Shown here: positions 1 through 10,148 of the stretch, piece by piece
Position numbering within the stretch: the first letter of the stretch is position 1
Layout: every line of letters begins with the position of its first letter
NCBI RefSeq assembly: GCF_000143415.4
Contig: NW_003314382.1
Span: 179,755-243,754, forward strand
Direction of reading: 5' to 3'
From: Selaginella moellendorffii
Lineage: Eukaryota; Streptophyta; Lycopodiopsida; Selaginellales; Selaginellaceae
DNA: 64,000 nt
Position numbers and translations under genes: made by a program
The notes under the pieces: model-generated
What the model saw: only the letters and a program-made list of their open reading frames with translations
What the model was told of the DNA's origin: nothing
The model's database searches: none

Positions 1-153
1 GCTCGCCATCATCTATGCTGTAGGTGGAGACGCAAGGTTAAAAAATCTAGCGTTTCTTATTAGAACTCTCCAGAAGGAAGAAAAAATTGTTTTGAGAATG
101 TAACTTTCGTACAACCAGAAAACACCCAAACTTGATTAGTACAAACAAATCGC

Positions 154-705
154 TTACCAGTAGATGAGCTTGATCTTGAACAGGACGATGAAAGTGTCCC
201 CATCGATCGAGTGCGTCGTGATCGTGGCGATGCCGCGAGCCATCTCAAAGTCGCCCGTCCCGCCCACGACGCTGATATCCCGCGATGGCGCCAAGATTAC
301 GTCCGCGCCCATGAAGTTGATCGTCCCGTTGTACTCGCCCGTCTCGATGAGCGCCGAGAAGAGGAGCAGAGCGTTGAACGCCACCCCGGCCTGGGTGTGG
401 TCGTAAATGTAGACGCCCTGACCCTTTCCCACGATCTTGGAGCTCGCCAGCGACGGCCCATCCGTGAGTGAATCGTTGAAGACGATGATCTTGCCAAAGC
501 CGAGGCCCGTGAGGTTGTGGTGTGGTCCGGCCACCTCCACCGCCGTGTCCGTCCATGGATGGGTCTTGTTCTGGAGCGTGTCGTGCATGTAGAAGCTCAC
601 GGACGATGGGCGCTTGGGCTCCTGCGAGGCCGAGCTCACCATCACCACCACTGCCAAGACGATGAAAGGAGCAGCAAATGCCCGACGAGAATTCGATCTC
701 TCCAT
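154..705 (-). CDS. Dirigent-family protein, secreted
   Basis: Single-exon ORF of 183 residues from the chosen ATG; an in-frame ATG lies 7 codons upstream, but the chosen one puts a short basic stretch directly before a hydrophobic segment (AAPFIVLAVVVMVSSA) that reads as a signal peptide. The body has dirigent hallmarks in order: SFYMHDTL near the mature N-terminus, the GFGKIIVFNDSLTDGP strand, SKIVGKGQGVYIY, an EYNGT segment and the VVGGTGDFEMARG motif near the C-terminus. Dirigent proteins are apoplastic beta-barrels that bind phenoxy-radical intermediates and steer stereoselective coupling in lignan or lignin-related metabolism. The particular substrate cannot be read from the sequence. 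NGT and NLT sites suggest N-glycosylation. Length is normal for the family and no break is seen. Confidence 0.93.
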   Translation of the reverse strand: MERSNSRRAFAAPFIVLAVVVMVSSASQEPKRPSSVSFYMHDTLQNKTHPWTDTAVEVAGPHHNLTGLGFGKIIVFNDSLTDGPSLASSKIVGKGQGVYIYDHTQAGVAFNALLLFSALIETGEYNGTINFMGADVILAPSRDISVVGGTGDFEMARGIATITTHSIDGDTFIVLFKIKLIYW

Positions 706-1044
706 TTGAAGATCACGAAAGAACACAATTGGAGTAAATTAAGAACAGAAGTAGAGAGAGTTGAATCGATCACGAAAGAACAGTAGAGATATAGTCCAAT
801 CTTTCTTCCCCTTCTTCCGTTATCTATAGATCCAGCAGGCTCAAGCTTCAGGATTTTAAATCCGGGGGTGATAATGTGCGTTGGGCGGCAACACAACAGC
901 CCTGCTGTGCAAACAAAGTCAACATGATTGCCCTGACCCTCGCTGACCAAGTCAATCAAGGTCCCGTGCCACGCCTGCCCTAGTCAACTTTCATGGACTT
1001 GATCAGCCTTCAGCTATATCCTGAATATGCGGCCTAGGCACCCC
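706..1044. other. Intergenic stretch between dirigent and RBCS genes
   Basis: No coding exon recognised. It should contain the 5' flank of the minus-strand dirigent gene and the distal RBCS promoter; ORFs here lack homology or splice-site support. Confidence 0.5.
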
Positions 1045-1190
1045 GCCACGTGGCGTTCATTGGCGCGTCTTATCGTCCTCTTGCGGTGGGCGCGCCAGCC
1101 TTCTCTCCTCTCCCTCCACTTTCTATCTGGCCCTGGAGAGGATTCCCGTGTGTGGTTCGCGGCATCCCTCTCTCCAAGTATTTATCTATA
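1045..1190 (+). promoter_or_regulatory. RBCS promoter: G-box, I-box, CCAAT-like and TATA-like elements
   Basis: A perfect palindrome GCCACGTGGC (1045-1054) contains the G-box CACGTG. A reverse I-box core CTTATC (GATAAG on the other strand) lies at 1069-1074, with ATTGG (reverse CCAAT) at 1059-1063 between them. A TATTTATCTATA stretch at about 1179-1190 is a plausible TATA region, about 85 bp before the ATG. Paired I- and G-boxes are the known light-responsive module of flowering-plant RBCS promoters. That it acts the same way here is inference. Confidence 0.65.
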
Positions 1191-1272
1191 CCCATCTCCC
1201 AAGAGCCCTACATTGCTCTTGGCTTTGCTCTCTCCCCCTCCCTATCTCGAGCTCCCAATCCTCTAATCCACC

Positions 1273-1998
1273 ATGGTGACGGGGGCAGCATCGTCCGCCG
1301 TGATCCCAATGGCCGCGCTCTCCACCCCGGTGGCTCCCAAGGTCCCCGGATTCACAGGTCTCAAGGCCACCACGGCTCTCACTGCCAACAAGGGAGGACT
1401 CCAATGGAGCCAGAAGACCGTCGCCAATGGGAGCCGTGTGAGCTGCATGCTGGTGAGTAGCCTCTCTCGCGCGCGATCAATCGCTCCACATTCCCAAGCA
1501 AGAGAGAGAACTGATCTCCTCCTCCTTGATCCCCTCCCCAGACATGGACGCCTTACAACAATCCCAGGTTTGAGACGCTGTCGTACCTCCCGGATCTCTC
1601 AGCCGACCAGATCGCCAAGGAGATCGACTACATGTTGAGGAAGGGATGGTTCCCCTGCCTGGAATTCTCCGACGTAAGCTCCTCTCGCCATCAAACTCCA
1701 TTGATTTTTGGCAAGAACAAGCACTGAAATCGCGAGGATTCGGTCGAATCTCTGTCTCTCTTTCTCTTTGCAGAAAGGATACGTGTACCGCGAATGCCAC
1801 AAGAGCCCGGGATGCTACGATGGCCGCTACTGGACCATGTACAAGCTCCCCATGTTTGGCTGCCAAGATTCCGCCCAGGTGTTGAGGGAGATCCAGGAGT
1901 GCAGGAGGGAGTTCCCCACTAGCTACATTCGAGTGCTGGGATTCGACAGGGTCAGGCAAGTGCAATGCGCGGGATTCATCGTCTACAAGCCAACCTAG
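1273..1998 (+). CDS. RBCS: RuBisCO small subunit precursor (three exons)
   Basis: Exons 1273-1452, 1542-1673 and 1774-1998, all phase-0 joins with GT-AG introns, giving 178 residues. Exon 1 encodes a Ser/Ala/Thr/Lys-rich plastid transit peptide ending at RVSCM. Mature hallmarks follow: [19 protein letters not shown] at the N-terminus, [15 protein letters not shown], then in exon 3 [21 protein letters not shown], the [10 protein letters not shown] helix and a C-terminus ending FIVYKPT. The protein assembles as L8S8 RuBisCO in the chloroplast stroma for CO2 fixation. Length and intron number fit land-plant RBCS genes, and no frameshift is present. The upstream G-box/I-box pair suggests light regulation. 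Confidence 0.98.
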
Positions 1999-2938
1999 AG
2001 CTCTAGAAGCTCCAGCTCCAGCTCCAGCGCGCGAGCCGAGCAAGCTTAATGGATCGATCGACGTCGTCTTTGTGCACACACACATGAATCTCTCCCTCCT
2101 CCCCTCCACCTCTCTAAGATAATGTTTTTGTTTCTCCTCTCCCGGGATGCAAGCAATTACCACCACCCTGTGCAAGACGACGGGTTTCTCGAGCATTAAG
2201 AATCATATATTTGATGACAGTACTTCATCTTTCTATGCTTCTTTACGTGAGGTTTGAAATTCGAGAGTGTTCCAGACGTGGATGGATTGGGCCTGAGTGG
2301 ACGAAAGAGCAGGCAGGAAATAATATATAGTTTGGCCGCTGTTTCGTTGCTAATCTGGGCTCTGGATGATTGATAACGATCGAGTGCTTTCTCTGGAATG
2401 AAAACAACTCCGGCTACAGCGCTCGTTGAATCGATTCTTGCAAGATAATGTAAACGTTTAGATCGTTGTCGAGCTCGTTACATGGTTGACAAGCACGAGC
2501 TCTCAAAGGACGATGTTTCTGGAGCTTCTGGCAAGCCAAAACCTGTAGTAGCAAAGGTTAGATCTTTTTCCAAAAGGAAAAGAACGCTGTGGCTGTGGAG
2601 CCTGACAAGAAGGAAAAAAAGAAAAGAGACCTGGAGAGTCTTTCGGTGCGTCCAGCGGCTTTTAAACCACACCATAGGCTCGACAATCCGGCAATGTACA
2701 TCGTCACTGGACCATATCCTTAGCAGGGAGTAAATCCCAGACGACCGACCTGAAAGTGTTAGCGTTAGTACTCTTGTCTCCGATGAACAAACAAAATTCG
2801 GTCTACCGGTAAGCTTTGGTGGTACAAACAAGCTAGACAAACTCGCAGGGCTCTTGAGTCGAGAGTTATCCTAGAGCAAATGCTCGCAAGAAATGAGAGA
2901 AAGAGAAAGAAAAGCTCGTACCTGTGTCAAAAATGATA
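1999..2938. other. RBCS 3' flank and intergenic DNA
   Basis: Starts with the RBCS 3' untranslated region. No exon, RNA gene or transposon was recognised in the rest; the short ORFs on both strands lack recognisable domains. Confidence 0.5.
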
Positions 2939-4636
2939 TCATCTCCTCGGACTGCTTCTTCTGGAGATCCTGGAGCTCATCTTCTCATCCTTGAAACCGG
3001 CCCCGGACATCGATGCGTATGCCGCAAGAGCCTCCTCCACATGTCCGGCATGAAGAAATCCCTCCACGATAATGGCATACGAGGCTCTGTTCGGACAGAC
3101 TCCCTGAGCCGTGAGTCTGTGCAGCAAGTTAGCAGCATCGTTCACCATCCCGGCCTTGGCATACGCGTCAATCATTGTGTTTAGAAGATGGACGTCGGCT
3201 CGGCATCCATACGCTTCCATCTGTGAGAAGTGCTTGCGTGACTCCTCGAGCAAGCCTTTGTGGAGATGCGCGGAGATTAGCGACGTGTAGGTGACGATAT
3301 TCGGCCTGTGTCCTTCCAGCTGAAGCCTGTGGAATATCAGGAGAGCGTCCGCCACAAGACCAGCTTTGCCGTAGACACTGACGAGCAGGCTGTAGACGAA
3401 GAAATCCGGCTGGCACTTGTTCACCACCATCTCCTCGAACATTTCGATCGCTTCCTTGTGCATGGAGCTCCGGCTAAACATCTGTATCAGCGTGGTGTAA
3501 GTCACGATGTCCGGAAGAACACCCGCGGCTTTCATGTTGCTGAAAACCTGTAGTCCCCTCTCCGGCTTCCTGGACATGGCGTATGCGGCGATCAAGGCGT
3601 TGAACGAGAACAAATCCGGCCGGAGCTCTTGCCGTATCATCTCGCGAATCACTTCCTCCACCTTGTCAATGCTTCCTTCCTTCGTGAACGCGCAGATCAC
3701 GACGTTGTATGATCGTAACGTGAGCGCCACCCCTCTAGACTTGATCTCCAAGAAGAGCCTGTCGATCGGATAGCCATTCTTTCCACTTCCACTTACAAGA
3801 ATGTCGTAAGTAACTTCGTCTGGATCGATGCCTTCCGCGAGCATTTGGTGGTAAACATCCCAGGCGTCCTTGGGCCTCTTTGCCTGGTAGTATGCTGCTA
3901 TCATCGCATTGTATGGACGTAGCTTATCCCAGTCCTGGAGCTTGATCCACTGGAAGAGCTCCTCGGCGTCCTCTATCAATCTAGCCCGGCTCAAAATGCC
4001 CAGCACCATGTTGCAAAGGTGTGCCTTTGGAACCAGCCTTCCTTTGCATCTTTGCATCCAGTAGAACACCTCGAGCAGCAGTGCGTGCTTGCCTTGAGCG
4101 TCCAGATCCTTGATAACGTTGGCGAGGTCCACTCTGGAAACTTTTCCCAGCCATCCATCGAGGATGGTCGCCACTGGAAGCCCGCCCCCCTCTAGCTGAT
4201 CGTTGGCGAGGAGCTCGTTTAGAATCTCCGTTTGCTTCTCTCGGCACTGTGCTTCCGTCCATGGCGGAAGTGGAGGGTGTTTGCGAGGTCTGATCGGACC
4301 AGTCCACTCCTTCTTCTTTCTTCTTTCGGGAGTTTTTTCTTCGATCACCTGAGTGGAACCATTTGAGCTCGTGGAAGCTATCTCGGCCTCCACGGGAGCT
4401 TCCCCGAGCCTAGGCACTTCCAGGCCTTCCAGTGACGATTCCAGTGCTACAAACGTGTTCTCCAGCGAAATCTGGTCCTCGGTGACCAGCAATTCGGCTC
4501 CTTTTCTAAATGCCGGAGAGAAAATCCTGAGCCTGCGAGAATGTTGCTGCGAAGAGACGACTACATCCACCCCTCCTCCTCCTCCTCCGGACTGCCATTG
4601 GTATGGCCAGCCAAACGCCATTGCGCTCGCCATCAA
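2939..4636 (-). CDS. P-class pentatricopeptide repeat protein, probably plastid
   Basis: Single-exon ORF of 565 residues. The first ~100 residues are low-complexity (a glycine run, then Arg-rich) and look like an organelle transit peptide. An acidic stretch and a basic block (RRKKKEWTGPIRPRKHPPLP) follow. From about residue 200 there are some ten tandem 35-residue P-type PPR motifs with the usual YNAMIAAYYQAK / PDIVTYTTLIQMF pattern and Asp/Asn at specificity positions (GIDPDEVTYD, GVLPDIVTYT). P-class PPR proteins bind organelle RNA for stability, splicing or translation. The C-terminus is short and basic (SSRISRRSSPRR) with no SMR, E or DYW domain. A GT donor-like site lies just beyond the stop, so a further 3' exon cannot be excluded. 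Confidence 0.88.
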   Translation of the reverse strand: MMASAMAFGWPYQWQSGGGGGGVDVVVSSQQHSRRLRIFSPAFRKGAELLVTEDQISLENTFVALESSLEGLEVPRLGEAPVEAEIASTSSNGSTQVIEEKTPERRKKKEWTGPIRPRKHPPLPPWTEAQCREKQTEILNELLANDQLEGGGLPVATILDGWLGKVSRVDLANVIKDLDAQGKHALLLEVFYWMQRCKGRLVPKAHLCNMVLGILSRARLIEDAEELFQWIKLQDWDKLRPYNAMIAAYYQAKRPKDAWDVYHQMLAEGIDPDEVTYDILVSGSGKNGYPIDRLFLEIKSRGVALTLRSYNVVICAFTKEGSIDKVEEVIREMIRQELRPDLFSFNALIAAYAMSRKPERGLQVFSNMKAAGVLPDIVTYTTLIQMFSRSSMHKEAIEMFEEMVVNKCQPDFFVYSLLVSVYGKAGLVADALLIFHRLQLEGHRPNIVTYTSLISAHLHKGLLEESRKHFSQMEAYGCRADVHLLNTMIDAYAKAGMVNDAANLLHRLTAQGVCPNRASYAIIVEGFLHAGHVEEALAAYASMSGAGFKDEKMSSRISRRSSPRR

Positions 4637-4961
4637 AATCTCGCAATGCCGCGAATCAGCTTACCGCAGTGCCAGCGCGATCCGAGACAAGAGGCCATTC
4701 GCGATGAGTTGTCGAGTCCTGGAATTCGAGCCAATGCGCGCCGGCAAAGAGCGACCGCGAGGATCTATTTGTGAACCCCTCATTTTTTTGTGATAAGACG
4801 AGCTAGGGTTTATGGACGAAGAACCCTAAACATGCGTTAATACAACACTTCCACGTGGCTCATATGATCTTCCCTAAATATCTGGAAGATCTTCGCTAGG
4901 TTTCTCTCCGGTGTAAGCACTCTAGCTCGCTGATCGATCCCTCTGGCGGTGAAAATTTGAG
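4637..4961. other. Divergent intergenic region (PPR / HSP20-like)
   Basis: About 325 bp between two divergent starts, so probably shared promoter space. No consensus element beyond AT-rich stretches was identified. Confidence 0.4.
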
Positions 4962-6051
4962 ATGGATCTCGATGAGAAGGCGCGCGCGAGGATGTATCAC
5001 CTGGCGTGCCATCTCGAGGACGGGTTGCGGCTCCAATCGGGCCCTTTGATCGTTAGATCGGTGAGTGTTTAGGCTGAATTGGATGTGGAAATTGGAATTG
5101 GGAATTTCTTCGCAGGAGTGTTCCTCCACCCCCGCATTTTCGGGAAATCGTCGCGATAGCATGCTCATGTTTGCGAGGCAAGGGGCCGAAGCAAGAGGAC
5201 AATTCATGCGACCTGCCGAGTTAAAACAGGCACGTAGAAAAAAATGCGATGTTCTTCCTTTGTTTCCATTTCCGTTCTATGATTCCGTGAATTTCTTTCT
5301 TCAGGTGATACCGGATGGCGAGAGCCGAGCGAGTCTTTCCAAGAACACTAGCAAAATCAGTGGCGACTGTGCCAAAAAAGAAGACGAGGAGTTCTCCAAC
5401 AGCAAAGTAGTGAAGTCTCGTGAAGATGAAACTCCACTCTTTGCGAGGCCGGCGTCCAAGCATGCGGCACAAATCAAGAGCTCTCGTCCTGTTACCGAGG
5501 CTTCAGGTACTTCCATCTGGTTCTTCTCGATCCATAAGTTGCAATGGTCTCTTCCTCCTTTTTTGCACGAAGAAGAAAAACGCGAGACTTCCATCCGAGG
5601 CTTTGAGTGGTCTCCTCGCATGGATGTCACGGAGTCTGACTCCGAGCACATTGTGACGGTGGAGCTACCAGGTGTAAACGCCGAAGGAATTCGAGTGGAG
5701 ATCGACCGTGGAAGGTGATGCTCTTCTCTAAGTTTCTTCTTTCTCATTTCATCGTTTTTCCAAACGCTGGATGGACAGGCTTGTAGTGACTGGATTTCGC
5801 TCCAGGGAGTGGTGGTCGAGCTCCCAGTCTTTCACTCAGAGTTCCGAGAGCGACTGCAGGGTTTATCACCGGCGAGATATTTCCTACGGCCCCTACCGCT
5901 CGGTGTGGAGTGTGCCCAAGAATGCCAACTTGAATGGAGCCACTGCCGAGTTTATGTAAGAAAGTTTTGGCTCAATTCCTCTCTGATCTAAATGCTCTCT
6001 CGTGTGCTTTGCAGCGACGGGTTTTTGCGTGTGATCATTCCGAAGTCTTAA
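4962..6051 (+). CDS. HSP20-like (alpha-crystallin domain) protein, six exons
   Basis: Reconstructed exons: 4962-5060, 5116-5229, 5305-5506, 5573-5714, 5779-5955 and 6015-6051, giving 256 residues. All joins keep phase. Exon 2 appears to end at CAG before GCACGT, a GC-AG intron. The exon 4 acceptor is uncertain by one codon (AAGAAG). The N-terminal half has no recognised domain and is Ser/Lys-rich. The C-terminal ~90 residues form an alpha-crystallin domain: SPRMDVTESDSEHIVTVELP, then IRVEIDRGRLVVTGFRS, then the SVPKNANL turn and the short strand DGFLRVIIPKS at the stop. There is no C-terminal IxI extension, so this is an HSP20-like plant protein rather than a classical small heat-shock protein. 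Start is the first ATG of the frame. Confidence 0.8.
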
Positions 6052-6917
6052 GAGCTTGAGCTCAAGGTTGCTCGCTATAGCTAAGTATCTGTAAATTTGG
6101 AGCTAGCTATGCATATAAATAAATAAATAAATAAATAATTAGTGCACTTTGAATGTTTAAATGATTAAATCTTAAGTATATTCTACATACTATATTATTA
6201 ATCATTCGACAAATAAGTTAATAACCTTTACATAATTCATTCTAGAGTTTCTAATGAAATACGAAGTGGCATTCATGGACAAAGCTTGTCGATTTTGATT
6301 TTCAGTTCATGCTTTCTACGAATCACACATCGTTGTTAGTTGAAAGTTGGGTTTGTAGTTTGTAACATCTATGTTCAAACCATGATCACGATTGGCATAT
6401 GATTGGCGTGATTTTGTAAGCTTTGGCCCTTGCAGGGATCGACAAGCCGTTTATCTTAATCGATCAACCTCAACTTCAGCCGAGTGGAAAAATTAGAGAG
6501 TGGGTGTCGAATTGTCACGAGATTCTCGACTAAGATATCTAGCACAAGTAGATTCTGTCCGCTAAGTCCATTGGATCCGTAGATTCCCTCGCGCATGATT
6601 GGTACGGGAAGTCAAATGATACAGTCCTGTTTAGTCTTAACCTCGCGGCTAATAACGACCGTGCCACGCAAGCTCCACGCACGTGCCACATCAGCGTCCA
6701 GCTAAGCTTTCATGGCATTGTCTACTTAATTTGCGACAAAGCAGCGCTTGAAACGGGCTGGAAGGCTTTCCCCGTGATCTCGTACTTGCGCGCCACACAT
6801 GAATCCGGCGCTTGGCGCGCTCGAGAAGCTCACGATCTTGTGATCGATCAATAGTGTCGATCCTCCAAAGAGGGGAATTTGTGATCCTGGAGCTCCGGCG
6901 ATTGGAATGTATCGCCC
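6052..6917. other. Intergenic region with ATAA microsatellite
   Basis: AT-rich 3' flank of the HSP20-like gene, then the presumed promoter and leader of the K+ channel gene. No exon with splice-site support was found. Confidence 0.45.
6115..6138. repeat. (ATAA)n microsatellite
   Basis: About six tandem ATAA units directly visible, within the AT-rich 3' flank of the HSP20-like gene. Confidence 0.9.
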
Positions 6918-9900
6918 ATGGACGAGGACGAACCGAGGCTCGAGCGGGAGGGGTACGAGGGCAATGGGAGCAATCGATCGCGAGTGTCGCGATACATCAG
7001 GGAATGGCAAGCCAGCAGCTCGGCGCTTAAAGCCCTAAGGCTCCATGTCATTCTTCCCGAGTCGCGGTAAGAGCGTTTTCTTGGAAATATTTCTTCCACT
7101 CCCGATCGATCGACACCGATCGGTGGAAGGATCACTCACTGAGTGGGCGCGACTCGCAGATGGCATCACTGGTGGACGACCTTCATCCTGGTGTCGGCGG
7201 CGTATTCCTCCTTCTTCACGCCCATGGAATTCGGCTTCTTTCGCGGCCTGCCCTGGCGCGTCGGGGTCTTCGACATGGTCGTCCAGGTGATCTTCCTGGC
7301 CGACATTGTCATCAATTTCTTCGTGGCCTACAAGGATTCCCACACCTACAAGACGATCACGGACCACAAGAAGATCGCTTTGAGGTAAAAAGATATTTCC
7401 TTCCAGTGTTCTTGGATGGTGAATTGCTTGGCAGGTATGGAAAGACGGATCTCATCCCAGATTTCTTGGCGTGCCTGCCCTGGGATGCACTGTACAAGGT
7501 AACCAATGGCTCACTCCACACACCACACCAGGAATTTCTTCGCGAAGATCACTCAAAACTTTTTTCTTTGTTTTCTCGTTTTTTTCTTCGTTTTTTTCTC
7601 AGGCTTGTGGAAGACACGAGGAGATCCGATACATGCTGTGGATCCGGCTGTATAGAGTTCGCAAAGTGGAGCGTTTCTTCAAGAGGCTGGAGAAGGACAT
7701 TCGCGTCCACTACTTTGTGGCGAGGATTGCGAAACTGCTAACGGTGGAGCTCTACTGCACGCACACGGCTGCTTGCATCTTCTACTACCTTGCAACAACC
7801 ATGGCGCACTCGCAGGAATCCTACACCTGGATCGGCAGCCTCACGCTTGGCGATTTTTCCTACCACAACTTCCACGAGATTGATCTTTTGAAGCGTTACG
7901 TGACCGCGCTCTACTGGGCGATTCTCACCATGGCGACTGTTGGTACGTGGATTCTTTTCCTTGATCGTCGCAAAGTTTCGTGATTAATTATTCGTTGTTT
8001 CGCAAGGCTATGGAGATATTCATGCCGTGAACGTCAGGGAGATGGTTTTCGTTATGATCTTTGTTTCGTTTGACATGATCCTGGGAGCATATCTTATTGG
8101 AAACATGACGGGATTGATAGTGAGAGGGTCGAGCACCGAGAAGTTTCGGGACCGGATGGCGGGGATTATCAAGTTTATGAACATGCACAGCCTTCCAAGG
8201 GACCTGAGGCAGCAAATGAAAGCTCACGTCCGGCTCGAGTTTGAAGGGCAGCTTGCAGAACGGACAGTGATGAAGGAATTCCCTGCTTCTATTCGTGCCA
8301 AGGTAGTCAAAACAAAACCAACTTGTTTGATACTAAAAAGAATCTGTGAGCTTCCAGGTCTCTCAGGCCCTGTACCTTGATACGGTTGCGGATGTTCCAC
8401 TTTTTAAAAGCTGCTCAAACGAGTTTATCAACCAGATTGTAAGTTTGTTTCGCTTCTGACTCTTGGATTCTGATAGGATTTTGTTCGTTCACCACTGACG
8501 CAGGTGAGCAACGTACACAAGGAATACTTTTTGCCAGGAGAAATAATAATGGAGCAAGGGAGTGCTGCAGATAGGCTCTACATTGTGTCGCATGGACTGC
8601 TGGCAAGTGGTTTTGGATTTCTGGCCTGTGCTTTTTGACTAAACAAGTTTTTCTCGTTTTAAAAACTTCCTTCTCAGGAAGTTGTTTCTGTTGCAGAAGA
8701 TGCCTCTGAGGAAGTCTTTACAGTCGAGGACCATAACATTTTCGGGGAAGTTGCTGTGCTTTGCAACATCCCTCAGCCGTATACTGTCCGTGTGTCGGAG
8801 CTGAGCGCGCTACTAAGGCTGGACAAGCATGTGCTTACAAACATAATGCAAATCTATGCCGTCGACAGTCGCCAAGTTCTCAACAATCTGCTCAAGGTAC
8901 GAAAACCCCAAGCATGTTCCTCAGGTGTTTTCCTTTATCTGTTTCTTAGCAACAAACGGGAGACTTTCGAATAAGTCAGCTCACTGACGAGATTCAATCG
9001 CAACTGGGGCACCAGCAGTCAGAGCTGACGTTGAGAATGAACAACGCTGCTTTTCAAGGCGACTTGTATTATCTGCGCAGCCTGATACGAACGGGAGCAG
9101 ATCCTGTGAAGTCCGACTACATTGGGAAAACGCCTCTCGTAAGAAATCATTTACGCTGATTCTTTGTTGTGTGCTCATCAGGATCAAGTTTTGCAGCACC
9201 TTGCAGCTTCTAAAGGCTACGACGACATCGTCTCGTTGCTGTTGAGAGAAGGAGCAGACGTAAACGCTCTTGGTATTTTTCTTCTCAGTCCAGCGTACTT
9301 CCAATCTAAACCATCATTTGGGTGCGCAGATAATATAGGCAACAGCCCGTTGCTCGAAGCCATCAAAGGTGGACACGACTACACAGCAAGCATCCTTGTG
9401 GAGAGGGGAGCCAGGCTCAACTTAACTTACCCCGGAAACATGCTCATCCGCGCGGTGGTAAAGAACAACTTAGAACTCCTCAAGCGTCTAATAAACCATG
9501 GAGTGGATCCAAATGCGGCAGATTATTACTCAAGGACCGCATTGCATGTCGCTGCGGCCGAAGGCTTGAATTCGTTTGTCAAGTTCCTTATCAATGCTGG
9601 GGCCAACATCTTCTACAAGGACAGGTACTTTCGAACGTCCGCTCTTCTGGCAGGCAATCGATCACTCACGCTTCTACTGACAGATGGGGCCGTACTCCTT
9701 ACGATGAAGCCAAGCGCTGTGGAAGCGTGCTCGTCATCTCTGCTTTCGAGGCAGCGGCTGAGCAGCAAACAAAGACAAGAACTGCGCCGTCACAGTGCAG
9801 TCCAAACATTGTGGAAGTTTCTGAGAGCCAGCAAGAGTCCCCGCGATCCAGCCTGAGGCATAGGAACTTGAGCTCGAGAGAAGTGGCGCTCCTCTCGTCG

Positions 9901-10065
9901 TCTTCGAGAAATCTCCTCCGGACAAAGAACCAGCAGCAGCAGCAGGATCTCCTCAGCCAGTCGTCACCGGATCATTTGGAGCTGGAAGTGCACAGCTCCC
10001 AGCCCATCGAGACTTCCACCGTCTTTCTTCACGATCATCCATCGACAAGCTCTTCACACCTCTAG
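6918..10065 (+). CDS. SKOR: Shaker-type outward-rectifier K+ channel, SKOR/GORK-like (12 exons)
   Basis: Exons 6918-7066, 7160-7384, 7435-7498, 7603-7942, 8007-8302, 8358-8438, 8504-8602, 8678-8896, 8950-9138, 9197-9272, 9330-9624 and 9684-10065. Every join keeps phase, giving 804 residues. Membrane part: S1 with YSSFFTPMEFGFFRGLP, S2 with FLADIVINFFVAYKD, the S2-S3 region RYGKTDLIPDF, S4 with WIRLYRVRKVERFFKRLEKD, S5 with HTAACIFYYLATT, and the K+ filter TVGYGD at about residues 258-263. A C-linker and cyclic-nucleotide-binding homology domain follow (FLPGEIIMEQG, FGEVAVLCNIPQPYTVRV), then ankyrin repeats at about 510-690 and a Ser/Gln-rich tail. Order and motifs match SKOR/GORK rather than inward AKT/KAT channels. 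Expected role is depolarisation-activated K+ release at the plasma membrane. The intron after exon 7 is GC-AG. Residues 1-49 have no recognised domain. Confidence 0.95.
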
Positions 10066-10148
10066 AGAAGAGAGCTTGAAGAAGGTATATAGTGTACCAT
10101 TTGTACCATGTATCCATTATTTATTAACAAGAAGTGATCGATCAATTT

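Noticed and set aside
211-556. Overlapping ORFs on both strands within the dirigent gene
   Set aside because: They are frame shadows of the GC-rich dirigent coding sequence and have no domain or start context.
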